Assembly (NCBI RefSeq): GCF_016595795.1
Contig: NZ_JAENHN010000071.1
Coordinates: 62,001 to 126,000 of the forward strand
Direction: 5' to 3'
Length of the DNA stretch: 64,000 bases
From: Clostridium yunnanense
GTDB lineage: Bacteria; Bacillota; Clostridia; Clostridiales; Clostridiaceae
The notes under the pieces were generated by a model. It made no database searches. It was not told the DNA's origin and saw only the letters and a program-made list of their open reading frames with translations. Below, one piece after another: positions 54,817 to 62,741 of this stretch. The position numbers and the translations under genes are program-made. Within the stretch, counting starts at the first letter, position 1; the number at the start of each line of letters is the position of its first letter.

Positions 54817-54832
54817 TGCCAGAGGTGAGTAG

Positions 54833-55873
54833 ATGGAGTACGTAAATGACATTAGTATCGTAGAGGCTGTAATTCATATATTGGATACAAATGGGGATGA
54901 ACCTATATTAAATGAATATAGGTTAGAACTAAACGAAGATACATACAAATTTTTATACAGACATATTGAAAGAGCTTTTAAGGATGAAGAGCTTAAATAT
55001 GCTGTATTTAATCCAGAAAGAAATATAGTAAAAGAAGTTTCTCAAGACTATCTAGATGGAATTAACTCAGATATTGTGTCTATTTCTAAGGAACTTGCAA
55101 GACAGATGTTTGCTGTAATGAAGGGCAATGTGAACATCCCATCCTGTGACCTTATAGTTGTAGCTATTTCCACAGATCAAGGACCAATGCTTGCAATTAT
55201 GAAGATGGATTATGTAAGAAATTTTACTCATAAGATAGATTTTATTGAAGATAAGATTGGAATTGATATAATAGAACAGGCTTCAGGTCTTCCTGCAAGC
55301 AGCTCAAGACTTCAAAAGTGTGCATTTATAAAACCATTAAGAGAAGAGCATACAATTAATCTAATGGTTATAGATAAGCAAAAGAAGTCAAAAGAAGAGG
55401 AAGAATATGGAGCAAATTACTTTATAAATAATTATCTAGGCTGCTCAATTGTTACCAATGAGAGAGATATGACTAAAACCTTTGTAAAGGCTGCAGAAGC
55501 ATGGACGAGGAATAATGTGAATGAAGATGCGGATAAAGCAGAGAAGATAAGAAGCACTATTAAAAGTAAGCTAAAAGAAGAAGATACAATAAATGTGCAA
55601 GAACTATCTCATGAGCTTTTTAAAGAAGAGCCTCAAGTTAAGGAAAGCTTCAACCAATTTGTATCTGCTCAAGGGTTAGACGAGGAAATAGCAGTAGATA
55701 AGCAATGGGTAGAGAAAAAGCTCAAAAGGGTAAGGCTTAAGATTGATAAAGATATAGATTTATATTTGACGGAAGAAGCCTATAATGATCCTCAAAGATT
55801 TGAAATACAGCGTAATGGTGATGGAAGTATAAACCTTGTGGTAAAGCATGTTATAAACTATATAGAAAAATAG
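54833..55873 (+). CDS. Nucleoid-associated protein (NdpA/YejK family)
   Basis: A 346-residue protein of the 37-kDa nucleoid-associated family. Typical stretches are SKELARQMFAVMKGNVNIPSCDLIVVAIS, LAIMKMDYVRNFTHKIDF, SRLQKCAFIKPLREEH, GANYFINNYLGCSIVTNERDMTKTFVKAAE and a C-terminal IDKDIDLYLTEEAYNDPQRFEI. Members bind DNA on the chromosome; the role in Gram-positives is unclear. GAGGTGAG is the ribosome binding site. It is the second gene of a two-gene operon ended by a terminator. Confidence 0.9.
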   Translation: MEYVNDISIVEAVIHILDTNGDEPILNEYRLELNEDTYKFLYRHIERAFKDEELKYAVFNPERNIVKEVSQDYLDGINSDIVSISKELARQMFAVMKGNVNIPSCDLIVVAISTDQGPMLAIMKMDYVRNFTHKIDFIEDKIGIDIIEQASGLPASSSRLQKCAFIKPLREEHTINLMVIDKQKKSKEEEEYGANYFINNYLGCSIVTNERDMTKTFVKAAEAWTRNNVNEDADKAEKIRSTIKSKLKEEDTINVQELSHELFKEEPQVKESFNQFVSAQGLDEEIAVDKQWVEKKLKRVRLKIDKDIDLYLTEEAYNDPQRFEIQRNGDGSINLVVKHVINYIEK

Positions 55874-55906
55874 ATTTATGCCTGAAATTTAATATAAGTT
55901 AATGAA

Positions 55907-55940
55907 GAAAGACTGTGGGAGACTGCGGTCTTTCTTTGTC
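55907..55940 (+). terminator. Terminator after the nucleoid-associated protein gene
   Basis: GAAAGAC pairs with GTCTTTC, with inner ACTG-type pairing, followed by TTTG. Confidence 0.65.
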
Positions 55941-55969
55941 GTAAAAGAAAATATATGATTTTTGAGTTG

Positions 55970-56040
55970 GCGAAACCTAGATATTTCAATAGATTTTTCT
56001 CATATACATTCGTAAAGGCAGATGCGTTAAAAAATATGGT
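55970..56040 (+). repeat. Family C repeat, copy C3
   Basis: GAAACCTAGATATTTCAAT, TCTCATATACATTCGTAAAG and GCAGATGCGTTAAAAAA match C1 and C2. Confidence 0.6.
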
Positions 56041-56054
56041 ATGTTATGAAAATG

Positions 56055-56100
56055 ATAGTTGTATGTTGCAACTATTGTGTGATACAATAATTGCAAGGAG
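56055..56100 (+). promoter_or_regulatory. Candidate MarR operator over the promoter and ribosome binding site
   Basis: TTGCAACTATTGT (56066-56078) and ACAATAATTGCAA (56084-56096) are a 13-5-13 inverted repeat with one mismatch. The right half runs into AAGGAG. A second pair, ATAGTTG/CAACTAT (56055-56061 and 56069-56075), overlaps the left half. TACAAT at 56083-56088 is a probable -10 box. Confidence 0.75.
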
Positions 56101-56109
56101 TGATTGAAT

Positions 56110-56556
56110 ATGGTTTTTATGGATGATCCAAAGAAGTTAAGAGAACTGATAAGAATGCTTGAAAGAAAGCTTGGAATTTTACAAGATAATGGGTATTCGT
56201 GTTGTAAAATAACAATGTCACAGTGTCATGCTTTAGTAGAGATTGGTCGTGCAAAAGGCATTGCTCTAAATAAGCTAGCAGAATTATTAAATTTAGAGAA
56301 TAGCACTATGAGCAGGACGGTAAATAATCTTGTAGCAAACGAGCTTGTAAAGAGAGATATTGATCCACAAGATAGAAGATACGTAACTATATCACTTACT
56401 GATAAAGGTAATGATATTTATCAAGGGATTGAAGAAGAAATGAATTTATACTTCGCAAAAGTTTATGAAACAATACCTTCTGATAAAAGACAGCAAGTTT
56501 TGGAAAGTATTGATATTCTTCTTGAAGCAATCGACAAAAGTAATTGCTGTGAATAA
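56110..56556 (+). CDS. MarR family transcriptional regulator
   Basis: The 148-residue winged-helix protein has the family DNA-binding region LNKLAELLNLENSTMSRTVNNLVANELVKRDIDPQDRRYVTISLTDKG. Six Cys are notable: SCC near residue 31, C near residue 39 (MTMSQCH-like stretch ITMSQCHAL) and CC at the C-terminus, which could sense metals, metalloids or thiol-reactive compounds. ATG 56110 lies nine bases after AAGGAG. A strong inverted repeat covers the promoter, which suggests autorepression. It leads an operon with the methyltransferase gene (30 bases downstream). Confidence 0.92.
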   Translation: MVFMDDPKKLRELIRMLERKLGILQDNGYSCCKITMSQCHALVEIGRAKGIALNKLAELLNLENSTMSRTVNNLVANELVKRDIDPQDRRYVTISLTDKGNDIYQGIEEEMNLYFAKVYETIPSDKRQQVLESIDILLEAIDKSNCCE

Positions 56557-56585
56557 TAGATTAAGAATATATGGGAGGGGTATGG

Positions 56586-57215
56586 GTGAGTAGTAAAGTT
56601 TATTTTAAAGAAGTAGCTAAAGAATGGGATAACATGAGACAAGAGTTTTTCTCAGAATCCGTAAGAGATAAGGCTTATGAGGTAGCGAATGTAAAAGAAG
56701 AAGAATTAGCGGCAGATATTGGAGCGGGAACAGGCTTTATAACAGAAGGGCTTTTACAAAAGGGTTTAAAGGTAATAGCTGTTGATCAATCTTATGAGAT
56801 GCTTGAGGAGATGAAACAGAAATTTAATTCCTTTAATCAAGTAGAATATCGACAAGGTGATGCGGAGAGATTACCAATTGATGATGATACAGTAGATTAT
56901 ACAATGGCAAATATGTACCTACATCACGTAGAAGATCCATTTACAGCAATTAAAGAAATGGTAAGAATACTAAAACCTTCTGGAAAACTTGTTATTACAG
57001 ATTTAGATCAGCATAATCATGAGTTTTTAAGAACTGAACAGCATGATAGATGGATGGGATTTGATCGAAAAGATATTGAAGATTGGTTTGTAGAAGCAGG
57101 CTTATCCAATGTATTTGTTGATTGTGTAGGTGGAAATTGTTGTGCAACCTCAAGTTGTGGATGTGAAAGTGCAAGCATAAGTATTTTTGTAGCTTATGGT
57201 GAGAAGTATAGATAA
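56586..57215 (+). CDS. Class I SAM-dependent methyltransferase with Cys-rich tail
   Basis: From the GTG start this is 209 residues. The core has ADIGAGTGFITEGLLQKG (motif I), VIAVDQSYEMLEEM, GDAERLPIDDDTVDYTMANMYLHHVEDP and LKPSGKLVITDLD, typical of Methyltransf_11/25 enzymes. The C-terminal FVDCVGGNCCATSSCGCESAS packs five Cys in about 17 residues. Such cysteines are unusual and suggest binding of a soft metal or metalloid, by analogy with arsenite methyltransferases, which also use Cys thiols. GGGAGGGG is the ribosome binding site for GTG 56586. The substrate is not established. Confidence 0.85.
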   Translation: MSSKVYFKEVAKEWDNMRQEFFSESVRDKAYEVANVKEEELAADIGAGTGFITEGLLQKGLKVIAVDQSYEMLEEMKQKFNSFNQVEYRQGDAERLPIDDDTVDYTMANMYLHHVEDPFTAIKEMVRILKPSGKLVITDLDQHNHEFLRTEQHDRWMGFDRKDIEDWFVEAGLSNVFVDCVGGNCCATSSCGCESASISIFVAYGEKYR

Positions 57216-57266
57216 ACCAGTTCCAAATGAAATGTATCTATAAATATAAAAAGTAATATATATTAT

Positions 57267-57306
57267 AAAGACAAGTGACTCTCTATATAAAGTTGCTTGT
57301 CTTTAT
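57267..57306 (+). terminator. Terminator after the methyltransferase gene
   Basis: AAAGACAAG pairs with CTTGTCTTT (57267-57275 with 57296-57304) around a 20-nt loop, then ATT. Confidence 0.65.
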
Positions 57307-57322
57307 TAGAAGGAGAGTATAA

Positions 57323-57823
57323 ATGAAATATAGTATAGAAGAGATGAAGCCATCGGATTGGGAACAGGTTAAGGATATTTATTTAGAAGGAATTAACACA
57401 GGAATAGCAACCTTTCAAAGTGAGGCACCAGCTTGGAATGCGTGGGATAGAGGACATGTTGACTCCTGTAGATTGGTTGCTCGTTTAGATGACAAGGTAT
57501 TAGGTTGGGTTGCATTGAGTCCAACTTCTACTAGAGAATGTTATTCAGGAGTAGTAGAAGTAAGTATTTATGTAGGGGAGAAATATAGGGGCAACGCTAT
57601 AGGCACAAACCTTTTAAAAAGAATAGTAGAGCAGTCAGAAGAAAAAGGAATCTGGACATTATATTGTGCTATTATCAGAGAAAACATTAAAAGTATAGAA
57701 ATGCATAAGAAATGTGGATTCAGAGAAATTGGTATAAGAGAAAGGATTGCTAAGATGCCAAATGGTATGTGGCATGACGTTGTGCTAATGGAACGAAGGA
57801 GTAAGGTGGTTGGGATAGGATAA
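57323..57823 (+). CDS. GNAT acetyltransferase, ArsN1-like (phosphinothricin acetyltransferase superfamily)
   Basis: The 166-residue protein fits the ArsN1 family A pattern closely: IYLEGINTGIATFQSEAPAW, LGWVALSPTSTRECYSGVVEVSIYV, acetyl-CoA loop EKYRGNAIGTNLL, GIWTLYCAIIRENIKSIEMH, and CGFREIGIRERIAKM with WHDVVLMERRS. ArsN1 enzymes acetylate the amino group of arsinothricin; related Pat/YwnH enzymes use phosphinothricin or methionine sulfoximine. It follows the MarR-methyltransferase pair but after a weak terminator, with its own AAGGAGAG site. The exact substrate needs assay. Confidence 0.82.
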   Translation: MKYSIEEMKPSDWEQVKDIYLEGINTGIATFQSEAPAWNAWDRGHVDSCRLVARLDDKVLGWVALSPTSTRECYSGVVEVSIYVGEKYRGNAIGTNLLKRIVEQSEEKGIWTLYCAIIRENIKSIEMHKKCGFREIGIRERIAKMPNGMWHDVVLMERRSKVVGIG

Positions 57824-58280
57824 TAGATGGAGATGAGGTGGCAGATAAATTTAAAGTTGATTTAATCGATGAGGATAATGGGCAATCGTTAAAATATGAT
57901 TGTGCACTACATGAAGAATTCTTTGGATATCTGTTAGAAAACCAATAGTATCTAAATGCATAAGACTAGGTAAACTAACTCCATAAAATTAAATATATTG
58001 TGATTTTCAATATAGCATATATAAATATCAATCATATAAGCAATAAATAAACACTGCATAATATAAATTCTGCAGTGAGAGGTAACAATGTAAAAGAAGA
58101 GAAAGATTATTTGATGGGCTTACTTGAAAGTTACCCAATGGAGATACCAAAAAAATTAATATAGTTTTAAATGGAGTGTATTGGGAACCACAAATTTATT
58201 TTTAAGATGATTTGGTTAAATCCAATATTCTTGAGAGTCTATCTATACAACTAAAGAGTATTTTTGAATAAATAAGATTG

Positions 58281-58328
58281 AAAGCTTACCTTTGGAATAT
58301 TTAATTGCAGAGGTAGGCTTTATTTTTT
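58281..58328 (+). terminator. Terminator upstream of the ABC exporter operon
   Basis: AAAGCTTACCT pairs with AGGTAGGCTTT, followed by ATTTTTT. Confidence 0.75.
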
Positions 58329-58352
58329 CATATTATCTAATCCACAACCCAA

Positions 58353-58370
58353 TCTTAAGGTAATCTTAAG
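58353..58370 (+). promoter_or_regulatory. Direct repeat, candidate OmpR-type response regulator site
   Basis: TCTTAAG occurs twice (58353-58359 and 58364-58370), 11 bp apart start to start, the spacing typical of OmpR/PhoB dimers. It lies about 107 bases upstream of the exporter ATPase start. Confidence 0.6.
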
Positions 58371-58476
58371 ATAGTATTAATAACCGCTTAAACAAAAGTG
58401 GTTACAATTAATAATGTAGATAAACGTTGAAATAATGATTGCTACTAAAAGTAATAATGGTTTTGGGAGGATAAAG

Positions 58477-59175
58477 ATGATTGAAATAAAGGAATTATCA
58501 AAGGTTTATAGGATGGGAAAGGAAAAAGTAATAGCTTTAAATAAAGTGTCTTTTAATATTGAAGATGGTGAGTTTGTAGCTATAGTTGGACCATCAGGAT
58601 CAGGTAAATCAACTTTGATGCATCTTGTAGGGGGACTGGATACTCCAACTAAGGGAAGTATAGAGGTTGATGGTAAGGATATTGCAAAGCTTAAGGATAG
58701 AGATATGGCTAAATACAGAAATGAGAAAATCGGATTTGTATTTCAGGCCTTTAACTTAGAGAACACTCAAACTGCCTTAGAAAATGTTATGATGCCTCTT
58801 ATATTTTCTGGAGTAGGAAAGAAGGAGAGAAAAGAGAGAGCTCTTAAAGCTTTAGAGCTTGTAGGATTAAAGGACAAGGTTAAGCATAAACCTACTGAGA
58901 TGTCCGGTGGTCAGAGACAGAGAGTTTCTATTGCTAGAGCTATAGTAAATAATCCTCAGATTATCTTTGCTGATGAACCTACTGGTAACCTAGATTCTAA
59001 AACTGGTGAAAATATAATGAACTTGTTCCAAGAGTTAAATGATAAAGGCTACACAATAATAATGGTTACCCACAATCAGGTTGAGGCTCAAAAGGCAAAG
59101 AGAATGATAAAGATTATGGATGGCGTTATAACTGATGATTTGGTCACTGAAAGGGGAATAGAAAATGCGATTTAG
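58477..59175 (+). CDS. ABC transporter ATP-binding protein (MacB/LolD type)
   Basis: A 232-residue ATPase with Walker A VGPSGSGKSTLMHLVGGLD, Q-loop VFQAFNL, signature MSGGQRQRVSIARAIVNNP, Walker B IIFADEPTGNLDSKTG and switch His in MVTHN. The LVGGLDTPTKGSI region is typical of ATPases that serve FtsX-type permeases exporting peptides, antibiotics or lipoproteins. ATG 58477 has GGGAGG at 58465-58470. Its stop overlaps the start of the first permease by 11 bp, so the subunits are translationally coupled. Confidence 0.95.
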   Translation: MIEIKELSKVYRMGKEKVIALNKVSFNIEDGEFVAIVGPSGSGKSTLMHLVGGLDTPTKGSIEVDGKDIAKLKDRDMAKYRNEKIGFVFQAFNLENTQTALENVMMPLIFSGVGKKERKERALKALELVGLKDKVKHKPTEMSGGQRQRVSIARAIVNNPQIIFADEPTGNLDSKTGENIMNLFQELNDKGYTIIMVTHNQVEAQKAKRMIKIMDGVITDDLVTERGIENAI

Positions 59176-60487
59176 GGACAATATAGGCATGGCCCTCCAG
59201 GACCTGAAAAGAAGAAAAGGAAGAACCTTTTTAACTTCACTAGGTATAGCCATCGGAACAATGTTAGTACTTATAATGGTAGGACTTGGTTTCACTTTAA
59301 AGAATTTTATAGTTGATGCTATGAATGGAGAGTTAAGCTCTAAGGTTATTACTGTATCTTCTATAAAGAAGGATGCAGAAGAATTAGATAATGCTGCAGA
59401 CTATGAAGAATGGAATGAAAAGAATTTTAAAAAGATTGATAGCAGCATGTTAGATAAGTTCAGTGCCATAAGCGGTGTTAAAGAATTAAAAGCATCTATG
59501 ACAACTATGGTTGAAAAGCTTAAAATAAATGACAGTACAAAGGAAGGTACTTTTAGCGTACAAGGCTTTGATTTAAATCACTCAATATTCTTCGAAGATG
59601 AAGTAGAAAATAAGAAGAAGGTTGAAAAGGATGATAATCTAAAAACTATAGTAAGTGGGAGCATGTTAAACAAGAACTCTAAAGCAGAAGCAATTATAAG
59701 TGAAGATATGCTTTCTCCTTTAGGTTTTAGCAAAGCTGAAGAAGCTGTAGGTAAAAATATATCCATAATAGTTGATAAAGCTAAAGGAATTTCTATAAAA
59801 CCTGTAGAGAAGAATCTGAAGATTGTAGGAGTTGTAAATAAAAAGTTATTACCTGGAAACAGTATAATAACTTCCTCTAAAGATGCAGCTGAGATAATAG
59901 GTTTAACCACCTTAGAAGAAAACTACGAAAAGGAAAAAGGTTTTAGTTCTGTTCAGATTTCAGCTGATAATATTAAGAATGTTGAAAAGGTAAAAAATGA
60001 AGTACTTGCAGAAGGATACCAAGCAATCTCTAATCAAGATATGATAAAAGAGATAACTAAAGCTTTTGACAACATCAGCTTGGCGTTATCAGTGCTTGGA
60101 ATAATAGTATTATTTGTTGCTGCCTTAGGTATAGTAAATACGATGGTAATGGCAATATATGAAAGAACTAGAAGTATTGGAGTAATGAAATCCGTAGGAG
60201 CAAACAATTTGAGTATAAGAAATATATTCTTAGTTCAATCGGGAACTATAGGCTTCTTAGGTGGAATTACTGGTATTGTTCTAAGTCTCGGAATATTTAA
60301 GATAGTAGAGTTTGGATTGGAAGCTTATTTAAAAGCTAAGGCTATAAGTATGAGTTTGAATTTTAGTATACCGCTATGGCTGATAGGGGCTACTTTAGGT
60401 TTCTCTATTGTTATTGCAGTACTCGCAGGATTATACCCAGCTATGAGAGCATCAAGATTAGATCCTATCGATGCACTTAAGGGTTAG
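59165..60487 (+). CDS. ABC transporter permease, FtsX/MacB type (first)
   Basis: The 440-residue permease has one N-terminal membrane segment (about residues 21-45), a large extracellular MacB-like periplasmic-core domain (about 46-295), and three C-terminal segments with VAALGIVNTMVMAIYERTRSIGVMKSVGANNLSIRNIFLVQS, the FtsX signature. The ending ASRLDPIDALKG is the classic MacB C-terminus. Such exporters use mechanotransmission to expel peptides or toxins. It overlaps the ATPase gene, and the next permease starts 12 bases after it. Confidence 0.94.
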   Translation: MRFRDNIGMALQDLKRRKGRTFLTSLGIAIGTMLVLIMVGLGFTLKNFIVDAMNGELSSKVITVSSIKKDAEELDNAADYEEWNEKNFKKIDSSMLDKFSAISGVKELKASMTTMVEKLKINDSTKEGTFSVQGFDLNHSIFFEDEVENKKKVEKDDNLKTIVSGSMLNKNSKAEAIISEDMLSPLGFSKAEEAVGKNISIIVDKAKGISIKPVEKNLKIVGVVNKKLLPGNSIITSSKDAAEIIGLTTLEENYEKEKGFSSVQISADNIKNVEKVKNEVLAEGYQAISNQDMIKEITKAFDNISLALSVLGIIVLFVAALGIVNTMVMAIYERTRSIGVMKSVGANNLSIRNIFLVQSGTIGFLGGITGIVLSLGIFKIVEFGLEAYLKAKAISMSLNFSIPLWLIGATLGFSIVIAVLAGLYPAMRASRLDPIDALKG

Positions 60488-60499
60488 GAGGAAAGATAA

Positions 60500-61807
60500 A
60501 TGAAACTATCAGATGGTTTTTCAATGGCAGTAAATGATATAAGAAAAAGAAAGATAAGAACTGTTTTAACTGTAGTAGCTTTATCCGTAGGAAGTTTTTT
60601 AATGGTTACTATGATGGGGGTAGGAGATTCTATAAATAAAGGAGCTTCTAATCTATTTTTAAGTTTTGGAGATACGAAGCAGATTGGTGTACAACCAGAG
60701 AAATATGATAAGGCATCTTCTCCGATAAATGTTACCGTGAATACAGGAACAAGTAGTACCTCAACTACTCCTGAAAAGAAAGAAGATAAGTTTAAGAAAA
60801 TTGATAAAGATGCATTAACAAAAATGTCAAAGCTAGATGGAGTGGATAAGCTTTATGCCTATCTCAACTCACAAATAACTGCTGTTGATATTGAAGGAAA
60901 CAGTAGTATAAAGAAGAAGAGCACAAATATAGTGGGAGTATCTTTTGATTTTGATTATAAAACAGACGATAACGTAGCTTATGGTAGTGAGCTTTCTGGG
61001 AAAAATGATGATATTATTGTTGGTGAAAAGTACCTAAGTAAGATAGGAATAACAGATTATCAATCAGTTATAGGTAAAAAAATAACACTAAAAGTTGAGT
61101 TCCCTAAGATCAATGGAGTTGAGATTAAGAAACCTTATTCTATTGATGGAAAGATTGTTGGTATAGCTAAAGGTAAAAGTGATTTTGGAAATGAAATCTT
61201 AACCTCTGATTACCTAGTAAATAAAATTCAAGGGTATTATGAAGATAAAGATAACTACTTAAGTGAAAAAGGGTATTCAGGTGTAGCTCTGAAGGCTAAG
61301 AATGAAGACAGTGTAAAGCCTATCACAGATAAGGTTAGAAAAGATTTAGGTTATTCTGCGTCTAACATGGTAGAGATGCTAGATATGGTAAATTCTATGA
61401 CTAAGGTTGTAAAGAGTATACTTTCGGTAGCTGGTATTATCGTACTTTTAGTTGCAAGTTTAGGACTTATAAATACCATGACAATGACCATTCAAGAAAA
61501 GAAAAAATCCATTGGAGTTATGAAGGCTGTGGGAGCTTCAAAGAATCAAATACGTTATATATTTATATTTCAATGTTTAGTTTTAGGACTACTAGGAGGC
61601 CTTGTTGGATGCTTATCATCCTCAGCTGCAATATATGGAATAAACTTATATATGAAGTCAGTATCTAGTACATTAACCTTAACTTTAAATATTAATAATG
61701 TTTTAATAGCACTTGGAGTATCAGTTGTTGTAGCCTTCTTTGCGGGTATAATACCAGCAGGTAGGGCTGCAAAGTTAAATGTAGTTGAGATACTAAGTTA
61801 TGAGTAA
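60500..61807 (+). CDS. ABC transporter permease, FtsX/MacB type (second)
   Basis: A 435-residue paralogue of the previous protein, with the same one-plus-three helix plan and extracellular domain. The FtsX block reads VASLGLINTMTMTIQEKKKSIGVMKAVGASKNQIRYIFIFQ, and the end ...AGRAAKLNVVEILSYE. The extracellular part contains a Ser/Thr-rich linker (NTGTSSTSTTPEKKE). Two different permeases imply a heterodimer with one shared ATPase. GGAGG precedes the ATG. A terminator follows before the two-component genes. Confidence 0.94.
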   Translation: MKLSDGFSMAVNDIRKRKIRTVLTVVALSVGSFLMVTMMGVGDSINKGASNLFLSFGDTKQIGVQPEKYDKASSPINVTVNTGTSSTSTTPEKKEDKFKKIDKDALTKMSKLDGVDKLYAYLNSQITAVDIEGNSSIKKKSTNIVGVSFDFDYKTDDNVAYGSELSGKNDDIIVGEKYLSKIGITDYQSVIGKKITLKVEFPKINGVEIKKPYSIDGKIVGIAKGKSDFGNEILTSDYLVNKIQGYYEDKDNYLSEKGYSGVALKAKNEDSVKPITDKVRKDLGYSASNMVEMLDMVNSMTKVVKSILSVAGIIVLLVASLGLINTMTMTIQEKKKSIGVMKAVGASKNQIRYIFIFQCLVLGLLGGLVGCLSSSAAIYGINLYMKSVSSTLTLTLNINNVLIALGVSVVVAFFAGIIPAGRAAKLNVVEILSYE

Positions 61808-61893
61808 TAGGAAGTCTATTTAAAATAATCCAATGACAACTTGTGGATAAAAGCATAATTTTATCTGAAAAGATTATAATAAATTATAGATAT

Positions 61894-61925
61894 TTTGCTT
61901 CACCTTTAGGTGGAGCAAATTTTTC
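61894..61925 (+). terminator. Terminator after the exporter operon
   Basis: TTTGCTTCACC pairs with GGTGGAGCAAA (one G-U), followed by TTTTTC. Confidence 0.88.
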
Positions 61926-62027
61926 TTGTGCCTAAGACCTCATTAAATTATAATATTTCTTATAACTAGAAAAAAATGTATAGTAGTAATTAAATTACAT
62001 TACTATAAAGCTAATTTGGGGGTATTT

Positions 62028-62741
62028 ATGGCAAAGAACATATTAATTGCTGATGATGAAGTTGAGATAGTTGAATTGGTTGAACTTTATCTTGAGAAGG
62101 AAGACTACAACATAATAAAATGTTTCAACGGAATAGATGCATGGAATATCATGTGTGAAAAAAATATTGATTTGGCCATATTCGATATAATGATGCCTGG
62201 TATTGATGGATATCAGCTTATAAAAAAGGCCAGGGAAAAACTTAATATCCCAATAATATTGATATCTGCAAAAAGTGATTTTAGTGATAAGATACTAGGA
62301 TTAGGACTAGGCGCAGATGATTATGTAACTAAACCATTCAATCCACTTGAACTAATTGCTAGAGTTCAAGCACAACTTAGAAGGTATTACCTTTTAAAAG
62401 GGGATAGTAATAATGGGCTGAAGGCTGAAAGAATAGTGTATGGGGATATTGAACTTGATGAAGGAAGCTGCGAGGCTTTTAAAGGTGGAAAGCTTTTAGA
62501 GCTTACTTCAACTGAATACAAAATACTTAGTCTTTTTATAAAAAATATTGATAAGGTATTTACTAAGAAACAAATATTTGAAACTGTATGGGAAGAAGTA
62601 TACTACGGTGATGACAATACAATAATGGTTCATATAAGTAATCTTAGAGATAAGATTGAAGATAATCCTAAAAAACCAGAATATCTAAAGACTGTGAGAG
62701 GATTAGGGTACAAGTTTACTGGAAAGTCAAAGGTGGACTAG
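62028..62741 (+). CDS. OmpR/PhoB-family response regulator
   Basis: The 237-residue regulator has a receiver domain (ILIADDEVEIVELVELYL, phospho-Asp 53 in IFDIMMPG, Lys in YVTKPFNPLEL) and a C-terminal winged helix (ELTSTEYKILSLFIKN, FTKKQIFETVWEE, HISNLRDKIEDNPKKPEYLKTVRGLGYKF). ATG 62028 has TTGGGGG upstream; an earlier GTG at 62016 lies within that run. It directly abuts the kinase gene. It is the likely binder of the TCTTAAG repeats ahead of the exporter genes. Confidence 0.95.
   Translation: MAKNILIADDEVEIVELVELYLEKEDYNIIKCFNGIDAWNIMCEKNIDLAIFDIMMPGIDGYQLIKKAREKLNIPIILISAKSDFSDKILGLGLGADDYVTKPFNPLELIARVQAQLRRYYLLKGDSNNGLKAERIVYGDIELDEGSCEAFKGGKLLELTSTEYKILSLFIKNIDKVFTKKQIFETVWEEVYYGDDNTIMVHISNLRDKIEDNPKKPEYLKTVRGLGYKFTGKSKVD

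Larger units (their letters stand above)
57824..58476. other. Gene-poor stretch with possible gene remnants
   Basis: A 36-codon frame starting GTG 57838 (VADKFKVDLIDEDNG...LLENQ) ends at 57948, and a second protein-like stretch (EEKDYLMGLLESYPMEIPKK) lies at about 58097-58160 before a stop. Both look like pieces of decayed small genes, with no homologue recognised. A terminator-like hairpin is at 58281-58328, and a regulator site at 58353-58370. Confidence 0.45.
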
